NCBI GenBank assembly: GCA_038124025.1
Contig: JAYPBC010000015.1
Span: 1 to 47,798 of the forward strand
Reading direction: 5' to 3'
Length of the DNA: 47,798 nt
From: UBA1275 sp038124025
GTDB lineage: Bacteria > Bacteroidota > Rhodothermia > Balneolales > Balneolaceae
Made by a program: the position numbers and the translations under genes. The notes below the pieces were generated by a model. That model saw only the letters and a program-made list of their open reading frames with translations. It did not search any database and was not told the origin of the DNA. Position 1 is the stretch's first letter. The number at the start of each line of letters is the position of its first letter. Shown here piece after piece: positions 1 through 6,500 of this stretch.

Positions 1-51
1 GTACCAGGTTTCGGCCCTGGGGGTTGGGGGTTCGAACCCTCCCGGGCGTAC
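1..51 (+). tRNA. tRNA-Arg (anticodon UCG by geometry), 5' part outside window
   Basis: This is the 3' part of a tRNA cut by the window edge. An anticodon stem CCAGG/CCTGG encloses the 7-nt loop TTTCGGC, which places TCG at positions 34-36. A 5-nt variable loop follows, then a T arm GGGGG-TTCGAAC-CCTCC and the acceptor strand CGGGCGT with discriminator A. That acceptor fits the GCGCCCG start common in arginine tRNAs. CCA is not encoded (CAA follows). The D arm and 5' acceptor are not visible, so the isotype rests on loop geometry. tmRNA was considered and does not fit the acceptor end. Confidence 0.75.
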
Positions 52-60
52 AACTAATTT

Positions 61-100
61 AAGCTAAGTAACATAATTACAGTTATTTAGCTTTTTTATT
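61..100 (+). terminator. Intrinsic terminator after tRNA-Arg
   Basis: AAGCTAA-G-TAAC pairs with GTTA-T-TTAGCTT around a short AT loop, and a run of T follows (92-100). It lies ten bases past the tRNA end, so it most likely ends the tRNA transcript. Confidence 0.7.
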
Positions 101-110
101 TTGTAGGAAC

Positions 111-127
111 TGTACAAGTTTTGTACA
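111..127. repeat. Perfect 7-bp inverted repeat, possible operator
   Basis: TGTACAA GTT TTGTACA is a perfect palindrome with a 3-nt spacer. It lies between the tRNA terminator and the end of the small minus-strand gene. It resembles a binding site for a dimeric regulator, but no gene starts beside it. Confidence 0.35.
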
Positions 128-181
128 ACTTATCTATAGTTAAGAGTGTTTAAGCAATAAATCAAGAGATTAGCAGATCAG

Positions 182-406
182 TTAATTCCTACTCATCTTC
201 TCCTTTAATAATCTTTGAGTTGTCTCCCAATCTAAGGTGGATTTGAGTCCACCATTGTTACTGTACTTTTCTACTAGCTTCAAGGTTTCCTCTGCACCTT
301 CATAGATACCTTTGGTATAGCCATTAGATAACCCTTCTTTCTTACCAATAACGTAGCCTACAAATAGAGTTATACTGCTTATTAATAATACTATTGATAC
401 TTCCAT
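182..406 (-). CDS. Small single-pass membrane protein, unknown function
   Basis: A 74-residue ORF. Residues 4-21 form one hydrophobic segment (IVLLISSITLFVGYVIGK), followed by a charged, mostly soluble tail that ends in basic residues. The arrangement suggests an N-terminal membrane anchor with the tail in the cytoplasm. I recognise no family. The start is ATG at 406; upstream there is only a weak GGA-type ribosome site. The 5' side on this strand begins inside or next to repeat copy 1 (428-549), so that repeat could hold its promoter. Coding status is plausible from composition and the TM-plus-charged-tail shape, but not certain. Confidence 0.5.
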   Translation of the reverse strand: MEVSIVLLISSITLFVGYVIGKKEGLSNGYTKGIYEGAEETLKLVEKYSNNGGLKSTLDWETTQRLLKEKMSRN

Positions 407-427
407 ATTTGATCCATTTATTTCAAC

Positions 428-549
428 TAAATTTGGCCCCTACAGGCCAAAGTGAAGGTGGGTAAGGGTTGTGTTATATCCCGCTATTGCACTGCTTAAA
501 AAGAACGTAAAGTACACGGAATAAATCAACTCACACCGTGTTTATATAT
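428..549. repeat. 122-bp direct repeat, copy 1
   Basis: This matches 2214-2335 base for base in length, with about 9 mismatches by eye (about 93 percent identity) and the same orientation. Each copy carries a perfect hairpin at its left end (TTTGGCC CCTACA GGCCAAA) and an ACACGG...CCGTGT inverted repeat with a 16-nt loop at its right end. The middle block (GCTATTGCACTGCTTAAAAA) is identical in both copies. It has no open frame of note. It fills most of the gap between the divergent genes ending at 406 and starting at 754. Confidence 0.9.
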
Positions 550-574
550 AGTGAATGGAGTGGAGTTAGTAAAC

Positions 575-605
575 AAAAAACCCCACTAACTTTCAGCTAG
601 CAGGG
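575..605 (-). terminator. Minus-strand terminator-like hairpin with no gene feeding it
   Basis: Read on the minus strand, CCC-T-GCTAGC pairs (two G-U pairs) with GTTAGT-G-GGG around a TGAAA loop and is followed by six T. This is a good intrinsic terminator shape. The only thing upstream on that strand is the antisense of the dioxygenase gene. A partly competing stem, AGTTAGT/ACTAACT, uses 564-570 and 585-591. The rest of 550-753 is AT-rich, with no ORF that I can support. Confidence 0.5.
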
Positions 606-753
606 CTCAATTCCATAACTCTGAATAAAAAAAATTAAACTATTATTTAATACACCTTATATGCCAGTAAATATTTCCTAGCTTGACTTTGAAATTTTTA
701 TTCAATAACTAATTTGAAAACGATATTCATAAAACATCTATACTCATAAAATT

Positions 754-2178
754 ATGGATTTGAGTCGGTATACTGATGGATTTTTTTCCATTGACGGAAC
801 ACATGGTTTCTTACCTATTCGTTCTCCTTTGGCTACTTTACCCGATAAGTACAAAGAGCTTCAAACTATCCTAGATAATTTACCTATTCAAAAGATTGAC
901 GGTTCTAATGGTTTATTGTCTGAGGAAGGACAATTAGAAAAAACAATAGGACACTTGAGTGACTTCAGTGATCTAGTTAGCAAGGAATCCGATGTATTTA
1001 TTATTCAAGCATTATTTAGAGCATATGCATTTTTAAGTTCAGCATATACACTTGCACCTGCTCATTTCGAGTTTAAACGAAGCGGTAATTATGGGAAGGC
1101 CAATAGAATTTTGCCTAAACAATTAGCAAGACCTTTCTGCATTATCGCTGATGCTTTAAACGTATATCCTTGGCTCGATTATCACTATGCGTACTCTTTA
1201 GGGAATTATGTGAAAAAAGATGAGTTTCTTGGCTTAACATGGGAAAACCTCGAAATGGCAGTAAAATTTTCTGGACTGCCAGATGAGAGAGGATTTATCA
1301 TGTTACATGTAGATATTAATGAGCATTCACCTGAGTTATTATCGGGGATCTTCTCAACACTTGAACTATTGCAAACTACTGAAAATCATTCAACACTGGG
1401 TGATGATGATATATACCAATACCTTGACAGGTGTCATCAAGCAATGAAAAAGGTGAATGAAAGAAGAAAACTAATGTGGAAAGCTTCTCGATGGAAACAC
1501 TATAATGATTTCCGTGTTTTTATAATGGGGATTAAAGGTAATGAAGAAATATTCGATGATGGACTTATTTATGAAGGCGTAGATAATCGCCCAAGACAAT
1601 ATCGCGGCCAAACAGGTGCTCAAGATAATCTTATACCCACTATGGATATATTTTCTGGGGTCATTAATCACTATCCAAACAATGAACTGACTCATTATCT
1701 CATGGATTTAAGGAGTTATAGACCAGTTTGTGTTCAACGATTCTTCGAAGATCTTAGAAGTGATGTTACCAATCTTCACCCTGAAGGCTTAGTGGGAATT
1801 TTAAGAAAATATAATTTCAATCGTAGTTTAGTGTCATTATTGGGAATACTAGAGGAAATTTATCTATTTCGTAATGGGCATTGGCAATTTGTTCAGAAAT
1901 ACATCATGAGTAATACAAAATACGCTAAGGCAACAGGAGGAACTCCTATTATTTCATGGATACCAAATCAAATAAAAGCAGTTATTTCTGCAATGAATTC
2001 ATGTATTCAATCAATTTCACCAACCTACGAACAGGCTAAGGTCCTACACTTTAAGACTGATTTACAAGTCAAAAAAGAGTTGCTAAATGATCAGTTAGCC
2101 GCTTTACAAATGCCTAACTATCAAGCTGAAGACGTATTTAAATTAAATAAAACCTACAAGCTGGAAGATGAAACATAA
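754..2178 (+). CDS. Indoleamine 2,3-dioxygenase family heme protein
   Basis: A 474-residue protein that aligns by eye with the indoleamine 2,3-dioxygenase (IDO) family, which opens the indole ring of L-tryptophan to N-formylkynurenine using heme and oxygen. Recognisable blocks are GLIYEG with RGQTGAQ (the family's GGSAGQ block), LMDLRSYRP (human DMRRYMP) and NGHWQFVQKYIM. In the last block His376 sits at the proximal heme-ligand position. The glycine-rich ATGGTP segment follows. Arg254 matches the substrate-carboxylate Arg231 of human IDO1, but the two distal phenylalanines before it are His and Tyr here. No other kynurenine gene is visible, so its pathway is open. The gene stands alone between the two 122-bp repeats, in AT-rich DNA. 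ATG at 754 is the natural start. Confidence 0.88.
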   Translation: MDLSRYTDGFFSIDGTHGFLPIRSPLATLPDKYKELQTILDNLPIQKIDGSNGLLSEEGQLEKTIGHLSDFSDLVSKESDVFIIQALFRAYAFLSSAYTLAPAHFEFKRSGNYGKANRILPKQLARPFCIIADALNVYPWLDYHYAYSLGNYVKKDEFLGLTWENLEMAVKFSGLPDERGFIMLHVDINEHSPELLSGIFSTLELLQTTENHSTLGDDDIYQYLDRCHQAMKKVNERRKLMWKASRWKHYNDFRVFIMGIKGNEEIFDDGLIYEGVDNRPRQYRGQTGAQDNLIPTMDIFSGVINHYPNNELTHYLMDLRSYRPVCVQRFFEDLRSDVTNLHPEGLVGILRKYNFNRSLVSLLGILEEIYLFRNGHWQFVQKYIMSNTKYAKATGGTPIISWIPNQIKAVISAMNSCIQSISPTYEQAKVLHFKTDLQVKKELLNDQLAALQMPNYQAEDVFKLNKTYKLEDET

Positions 2179-2213
2179 TTCTTGAGCCTGCGGAACTTTT
2201 AATCTAAGCTAAT

Positions 2214-2335
2214 TAAATTTGGCCCCTACAGGCCAAAATGAAGGTGGGTGAGTCTTATGTTATATCTCGCTATTGCACTGCTTAAAAAGAACGTGAAGTA
2301 CACGGAATAAATCCACTCACTCCGTGTTTATATAT
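2214..2335. repeat. 122-bp direct repeat, copy 2
   Basis: Second copy of the element at 428-549, with the same length, orientation and paired hairpins. It starts 36 bases after the dioxygenase stop codon. Mismatches cluster in the GTAAGGGTT/GTGAGTCTT part and in the loop of the right-hand stem (AATCAACTCACA/AATCCACTCACT), while both stems are kept. This suggests the structure matters. The following 2336-2491 is AT-rich and holds only the leader of the next gene. Confidence 0.9.
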
Positions 2336-2491
2336 TAACCTTTTATATATACAATAGCGCTGGTTAGTACCTGTAGAATTGTTTTGATGCTGTACTTCTA
2401 TTGATCATTGGTTTAATCCTAATAGAGTGACTATATTTTTACAATGATAGAGCTACCATGCTGTAATAGTCTTTATTTTTTATATATCAAT

Positions 2492-3574
2492 ATGAAATAT
2501 CCCCTGTATTTATTGCTTCTTATTTGCAGTTCTATTAGTGCGCAAGAAATAGATCAAACTAAATATTACGGAAAAGAATATTTTTTGATTGAAGGAACTA
2601 TTGTTGAAGAACATCTAAAAGAAAGTCCTTACGACAGGCTTCCTGCTTCATATAAAGAGCTAGTTAGAGAACCTGTGTGGAATTTATCCAAGTCTTCTGC
2701 TGGTTTATCTATTCGATTTTTGACCAACACCTCTAATCTTAAAGTTAAATGGGAGATAATGAATGATCTTTCAATGGATCATATGCCTGATACTGGGATC
2801 AAAGGAGTCGATTTGTATTTTAAAAATGGTGAAAAATGGCAATACATAAACACTGGAAGACCTCAGGGATTTTTCAATGAATTCACTCTTGTAGAAAATA
2901 TGAGTGAAGTAATGCGAGAATTTAAAATATTCCTTCCTCTATATGATGGTGTTAAAAATATTGAAATTGGCATAGACTCAAAAAGTAGTATTAAAAAACC
3001 AACAAAAAATTCAAAACCCCCCATCATATTTTATGGGACGAGTATTACGCAAGGAGGGTGTGCATCACGACCAGGAATGGCACACACAAATATCATTTCA
3101 CGACAATTGGATATCGATGTATATAATTTTGGTTTCAGTGGAAATTGCCGCATGGAACAGCCGATTGCTGAATTAATCTCTACAGTAAAGCCTGCTCTCT
3201 ATGTTATTGAGTGTATGCCAAATATGATTAAACCAGAACTTATTACTGAAAGAACTATTCCATTAGTTGAAACCATACGTAAAAACAATCCAGATACACC
3301 CATTATTTTTGTTGATCTATTTAAATCCCCCATCACTCTATTAAATACTAAAATTAAAAGTGAAAATGAGTCTATGGATAATGCCTTGAAAGCCGAACTT
3401 GAGAAGATGATTGAGAGTGATGTTAAAAACATCTTTTTTATAGAAACACCAAAGCTAAACGAATCCAATCATGAGGGTACCGTTGATGCCATCCATTTTA
3501 CTGATTTAGGATTCCAAAGGTATGCTGACTTTTTAATTGAAAAATTGAAGGAATTTCAATTACTACCTTTATAA
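2492..3574 (+). CDS. Secreted SGNH/GDSL esterase with GxDLY N-terminal domain
   Basis: About 360 residues from the ATG at 2492. This start puts a clean signal peptide (MKYPLYLLLLICSSISAQ) at the N-terminus; an in-frame ATG at 2444 would add 16 unlikely residues. Residues 25-160 resemble the beta-sandwich domain that precedes some SGNH hydrolases and contain its GVDLYF signature. The catalytic domain follows: GTSITQGG with nucleophile Ser184, GFSGNCRM with the oxyanion Gly/Asn, and DAIHFTDLG with the Asp332/His335 dyad. It probably removes acetyl or other acyl groups from carbohydrate or lipid outside the inner membrane. Its stop codon lies within a TetR-type palindrome, so it may be a target of the adjacent regulator. 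Confidence 0.85.
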   Translation: MKYPLYLLLLICSSISAQEIDQTKYYGKEYFLIEGTIVEEHLKESPYDRLPASYKELVREPVWNLSKSSAGLSIRFLTNTSNLKVKWEIMNDLSMDHMPDTGIKGVDLYFKNGEKWQYINTGRPQGFFNEFTLVENMSEVMREFKIFLPLYDGVKNIEIGIDSKSSIKKPTKNSKPPIIFYGTSITQGGCASRPGMAHTNIISRQLDIDVYNFGFSGNCRMEQPIAELISTVKPALYVIECMPNMIKPELITERTIPLVETIRKNNPDTPIIFVDLFKSPITLLNTKIKSENESMDNALKAELEKMIESDVKNIFFIETPKLNESNHEGTVDAIHFTDLGFQRYADFLIEKLKEFQLLPL

Positions 3575-3588
3575 GTAAGTACTCACTT
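3573..3588. promoter_or_regulatory. Operator-like palindrome at the esterase stop
   Basis: AAGTAAGTACTCACTT is an almost perfect 16-bp palindrome (AAGTRAGT/ACTYACTT). It shares the GTRAGT half-site with the palindrome in front of the tetR-type gene. It lies between the convergent esterase and regulator genes, an unusual place for an operator. Confidence 0.45.
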
Positions 3589-3630
3589 AATTTAAAATTA
3601 CATCATTATCTACCCTCACATCAGCGCCAC

Positions 3631-4155
3631 TTATAACCGATATTTCTTTTTTACCAATTCACGCAGAGCTTCTGGTTCATGAATCTGACCTCGAACAATC
3701 CTCTCCCGTATTCCAGACAAGGATTGATATAACAGCTCTGCTTCATGTTCGAATTTAGAATAACCCATTTCTTTAAACATTCGAAGCACTCCTTTACGTA
3801 AGTATCGCTCCCATTCTTCGGGTTCCTGTTCGGTTCGAATTGACTGAATCTGACTCCTTAACCGCCAATAGTCTAATCTATCTGATGGAATATCAAAAAA
3901 GCTATCCACTAATTTTGAAAGAAATATCTTGGGTTCATGCTCTGATATAACTTCAGCTACCGCCTGATACATTTCATCAGCACCTTGCTGCAACAAGAAA
4001 TCAAGCAAGGTATCCTTAGAGCGAAAATGCCGAAATATTAACCCCTCCGAAACTCCTGCTTGTTCAGCAATTATTCGGGTTGAGGTGTTATGAAAGCCAC
4101 GCTCAACAAATAACTGCATGGAAGCTTGCACGATTCTTTCTTTACGATCATTCAT
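3631..4155 (-). CDS. TetR/AcrR family transcriptional regulator
   Basis: A 174-residue protein. Residues 5-50 are a typical TetR helix-turn-helix (RIVQASMQLFVERGF, then STRIIAEQAGVSEGLIFRHF). The C-terminal two thirds are a helical ligand-binding and dimer domain without a recognisable subfamily signature. It is slightly shorter than the usual 190-210 residues. A perfect-spaced palindrome lies 17 bases upstream of its ATG, which suggests autoregulation. Related half-sites occur on both flanks (3573-3588 and 4240-4283). The likely regulon is local: the esterase on one side and the tiny PID ORF and peptidase on the other. Confidence 0.92.
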   Translation of the reverse strand: MNDRKERIVQASMQLFVERGFHNTSTRIIAEQAGVSEGLIFRHFRSKDTLLDFLLQQGADEMYQAVAEVISEHEPKIFLSKLVDSFFDIPSDRLDYWRLRSQIQSIRTEQEPEEWERYLRKGVLRMFKEMGYSKFEHEAELLYQSLSGIRERIVRGQIHEPEALRELVKKKYRL

Positions 4156-4172
4156 AGCTATAATTTATAAAA

Positions 4173-4188
4173 GTGAGTAATTACTTAC
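4173..4188. promoter_or_regulatory. Probable TetR-type operator
   Basis: GTGAGTAATTACTTAC is a 16-bp palindrome with one G/A mismatch between arms. It is centred about 25 bases upstream of the regulator's start codon, where a self-repressing TetR protein would bind. Confidence 0.6.
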
Positions 4189-4239
4189 AAATTTTATAAC
4201 CTGATAGATAGCTTCACATTATAGTATGATTTAAAATGC

Positions 4240-4283
4240 CACTCACTCCACGCCATTACCTAAGTAAATACATGGAGTGAGTG
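4240..4283. repeat. 11-bp perfect inverted repeat upstream of the PID-motif ORF
   Basis: CACTCACTCCA and TGGAGTGAGTG are perfect complements separated by 22 bases. The arms contain the ACTCACT/AGTGAGT half-site seen in the two TetR-type palindromes. The right arm overlaps the GTG start of the tiny ORF at 4281, so binding or RNA folding here could block its expression. Confidence 0.55.
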
Positions 4284-4421
4284 AACAATGTGTTAATCAA
4301 TCATATACCAGATCCAGCGCCCATTGATCGTGGGTTAGGCCTTTTAGCCGCTGCTGGTGGTGTTTATGCCTTTAAAAAGATATTTGCCGGTCAAGATCAA
4401 TTATCTAGGGTTTTTGTATAA
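4281..4421 (+). CDS. Tiny ORF with PID-CTERM-like sorting motif (possible gene remnant)
   Basis: A 46-codon frame with GTG start at 4281 (alternative GTG 4290) and TAA at 4419-4421. The translation carries PAPIDRGLGLLAAAGGVYAF followed by KKIFAG. This is the layout of the PID-CTERM protein-sorting domain of Bacteroidota: a P-I-D motif, a glycine/alanine-rich hydrophobic helix and a basic cluster. Such domains normally sit at the C-terminus of secreted proteins with a signal peptide; none is present here, and an in-frame TGA (4278-4280) lies just upstream. It is therefore either the last piece of a decayed surface protein or a stand-alone membrane peptide. No exosortase gene is visible in the window. 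Confidence 0.45.
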   Translation: MNNVLINHIPDPAPIDRGLGLLAAAGGVYAFKKIFAGQDQLSRVFV

Positions 4422-4556
4422 CTTTAAATGCGTTAGTGATTAATTTATCGTCGCTACTTTTGTAATATTTAAATCTTTTTTAAATAAAAAGTTTCGAGGG
4501 GTAGACTTTTCTTGTATAATCCATCATCAAAAGGCTTTAAACGAATATGCTGCTAT

Positions 4557-5594
4557 ATGTTAAACCGAATACATTCTGCTTCTACTTTATTTTTATGCAT
4601 CTTAGTTGGTTTTTTAATTTTTGCGATGCCATCAGTGTCTGCTCAGATGTCCGGACAAGAGGCTATATTAGAGACCAATGATCAAAAATGGGCCATTGCA
4701 CTTCATGGTGGTGCTGGATATGTCTCTCCAGATATGCCTGAAGAAAGAAAGAAACGCTACATGGCGGCTTTAGATTCTGCCTTAACAATAGGGGTCGATA
4801 TATTAGAAACGGGTGGTTCATCATTGGATGCTGTAGAGCAGACGGTACGATTTTTAGAGGATAACCCACTGTTTAATGCCGGTCGTGGTGCTGTTTTTAC
4901 CAGCGAGGGGAAAAATGAATTAGACGCAGCTATTATGGATGGTTCGCAAATGAATGCAGGTGCAGCAACGGGCTTAAAAACGGTAAAACATCCGATATCG
5001 CTTGCACGAATTATTATGGAAGAGTCAAGACACATTTTATTTGCAGGGGATGGTGCTGAGCAATACGCTGATCAAACTACCGTAGAACGAGTAGATTCCG
5101 AATATTTTAAAGTGCCTGCCCGTTATGAAGCTTGGAAGCGTGCCAATGAATCTCAGGGCTATTTGGAATCACAGCCCGATAATGGATGGAAAATGGGAAC
5201 AGTGGGCTGTGTAGCAGTAGATAAAACGGGCCGCTTAGTAGCTGGTACTTCAACAGGAGGAATGACCAACAAGAGGTATGGTAGAGTTGGCGATGTGCCG
5301 ATTATAGGATCTGGAACCTATGCAGATGAACAAGTAGCGGTGTCTGCAACGGGTTGGGGAGAACGTATTATGCTCAATGTTTCGGCGCATCGTTTAGCAA
5401 GTCATATGCGATATACAGGGGCTAATTTAGATGAGTCTATGGATTACTTAGTATATGAATTACTAAACGAGGGGGAAGCAGGTTTTATCGCAGTAGATCG
5501 GGATGGAAATATTTCAATGGAAACCAATACGGGTTCAATGTTTCGAGCCTCACAAAGCGAGGGGGGAGAAAAGACGGTAGCTATTTGGAAATAG
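4557..5594 (+). CDS. Secreted isoaspartyl peptidase/L-asparaginase (Ntn hydrolase)
   Basis: About 345 residues from ATG 4557. A longer TTG-start frame from 4512 is less likely, because the ATG gives a normal signal peptide ending PSVSAQ. The protein is a type 2 (plant-type) asparaginase: WAIALHGGAGY at the N-terminus, then GGSSLDAVE and NPLFNAGRGAVF. Thr215 in MGTVGCVAVD is the residue that becomes the new N-terminus and nucleophile after self-cleavage. GTSTGGMTNKRYGRVGD follows. It removes isoaspartyl residues from peptides or hydrolyses asparagine, probably in the periplasm. It ends 4 bases before a convergent gene, with no terminator between. The length and all catalytic blocks look intact. 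Confidence 0.92.
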   Translation: MLNRIHSASTLFLCILVGFLIFAMPSVSAQMSGQEAILETNDQKWAIALHGGAGYVSPDMPEERKKRYMAALDSALTIGVDILETGGSSLDAVEQTVRFLEDNPLFNAGRGAVFTSEGKNELDAAIMDGSQMNAGAATGLKTVKHPISLARIIMEESRHILFAGDGAEQYADQTTVERVDSEYFKVPARYEAWKRANESQGYLESQPDNGWKMGTVGCVAVDKTGRLVAGTSTGGMTNKRYGRVGDVPIIGSGTYADEQVAVSATGWGERIMLNVSAHRLASHMRYTGANLDESMDYLVYELLNEGEAGFIAVDRDGNISMETNTGSMFRASQSEGGEKTVAIWK

Positions 5595-5598
5595 TTCT

Positions 5599-6354
5599 TT
5601 AACCGTGATGAAAGCGATCACGAAGTTCTTGAACATAAACACCAATGTCATTCCGTAATTCGTGAAAACGCTCGTGGAATGCTAGATACTGGGACTTTTT
5701 AAATAGATCTTTTCCTTTTAGCTGTCCCAAGCGATTTAACCCGCAGTTTGCATAGTAAAGTGACCGCTTGGTATATGCAATATTTGCCCCCATGTATTCA
5801 TGATCAAATCCAAACGAGTAACCTCCAGCTAATTTAGCTCCAATCTTAAGGGTTTCTTCCACAAAGTCATCTATTTCAGCGATTTGATGCTTTCCATCAA
5901 TCAACAAAGCCCACCTTAATATTTCGATGGCAAGATTTTTTGATCGGGAGTAAATTCGCAAGTTATCTAAACTTCCATAATTAGAGTAGGCAAAGTCTTC
6001 GCTTAAGGCTTTCCATTCTTCACCTTCGTCATAACCCATTTCCGCTTCGTCGTCATATTCCTCAAGTGCGTTAAAAGGAAATTCATCTTCATCAAATTCA
6101 TCCTCGTCTTCCCAATCTTCTTCATCTGGGAAGTAGGCTTCATCTAAAAGTAATTCTTCTTCCACATAGGCTTCGAAAGCATCATCTTCACTAATGCTTT
6201 CCTCTAGCAATGTTATCCAGCGAGGAGTAGACCCACCTCTAGGATCTGTGGTAATGAATTTTCTCAACTGATCACTCTTTTTCTCTACTTCCGAAATGTG
6301 TGCATCCCACTGGTGCTCGTCCCAAAGTTCATCATCGGAATGGCTGTATTGCAT
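5599..6354 (-). CDS. Conserved-looking hypothetical protein with acidic linker
   Basis: A 251-residue protein that I do not recognise. Residues 1-48 are polar. Residues 55-118 are extremely rich in Asp and Glu with scattered aromatics (EEDWEDEDEFDEDEFPF), so this part is probably disordered. Residues 125-251 look like a folded helical domain (NLAIEILRWALLIDGKHQ, then FHERFHELRNDIGVYVQEL). There is no signal peptide, so it should be cytoplasmic. The helical part has some feel of a four-helix bundle of the kind found in small accessory or chaperone-like proteins, but that is only an impression. It is transcribed alone, convergent with the peptidase gene. Confidence 0.75.
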   Translation of the reverse strand: MQYSHSDDELWDEHQWDAHISEVEKKSDQLRKFITTDPRGGSTPRWITLLEESISEDDAFEAYVEEELLLDEAYFPDEEDWEDEDEFDEDEFPFNALEEYDDEAEMGYDEGEEWKALSEDFAYSNYGSLDNLRIYSRSKNLAIEILRWALLIDGKHQIAEIDDFVEETLKIGAKLAGGYSFGFDHEYMGANIAYTKRSLYYANCGLNRLGQLKGKDLFKKSQYLAFHERFHELRNDIGVYVQELRDRFHHG

Positions 6355-6500
6355 ATGTATGGAGCAATAATGGTTATTGTTTATTAAAAAAAGAAGAATT
6401 TAATACCCTAAGTCAAGAGCGAGTGGAAAAGTACGGGTTTTTGTGGATAAATAAGTCTATAGCCAGAAAAAAATTTGATCATTAAAGCGACCGAAAAAGC

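Noticed and set aside
1..51. Left edge as tmRNA 3' end
   Set aside because: The anticodon arm is a proper 5-bp stem with a 7-base loop, and the acceptor strand is CGGGCGT, which fits tRNA-Arg and not tmRNA.
428..2335. The 122-bp repeats as integron attC sites around a gene cassette
   Set aside because: Length and layout fit, but I find no RYYYAAC/GTTRRRY core sites at the ends, no end-to-end palindrome and no integron integrase.
6300..6485. 61-codon plus-strand ORF
   Set aside because: It starts inside the 5' end of the minus-strand acidic protein gene and has no ribosome site or recognisable product.
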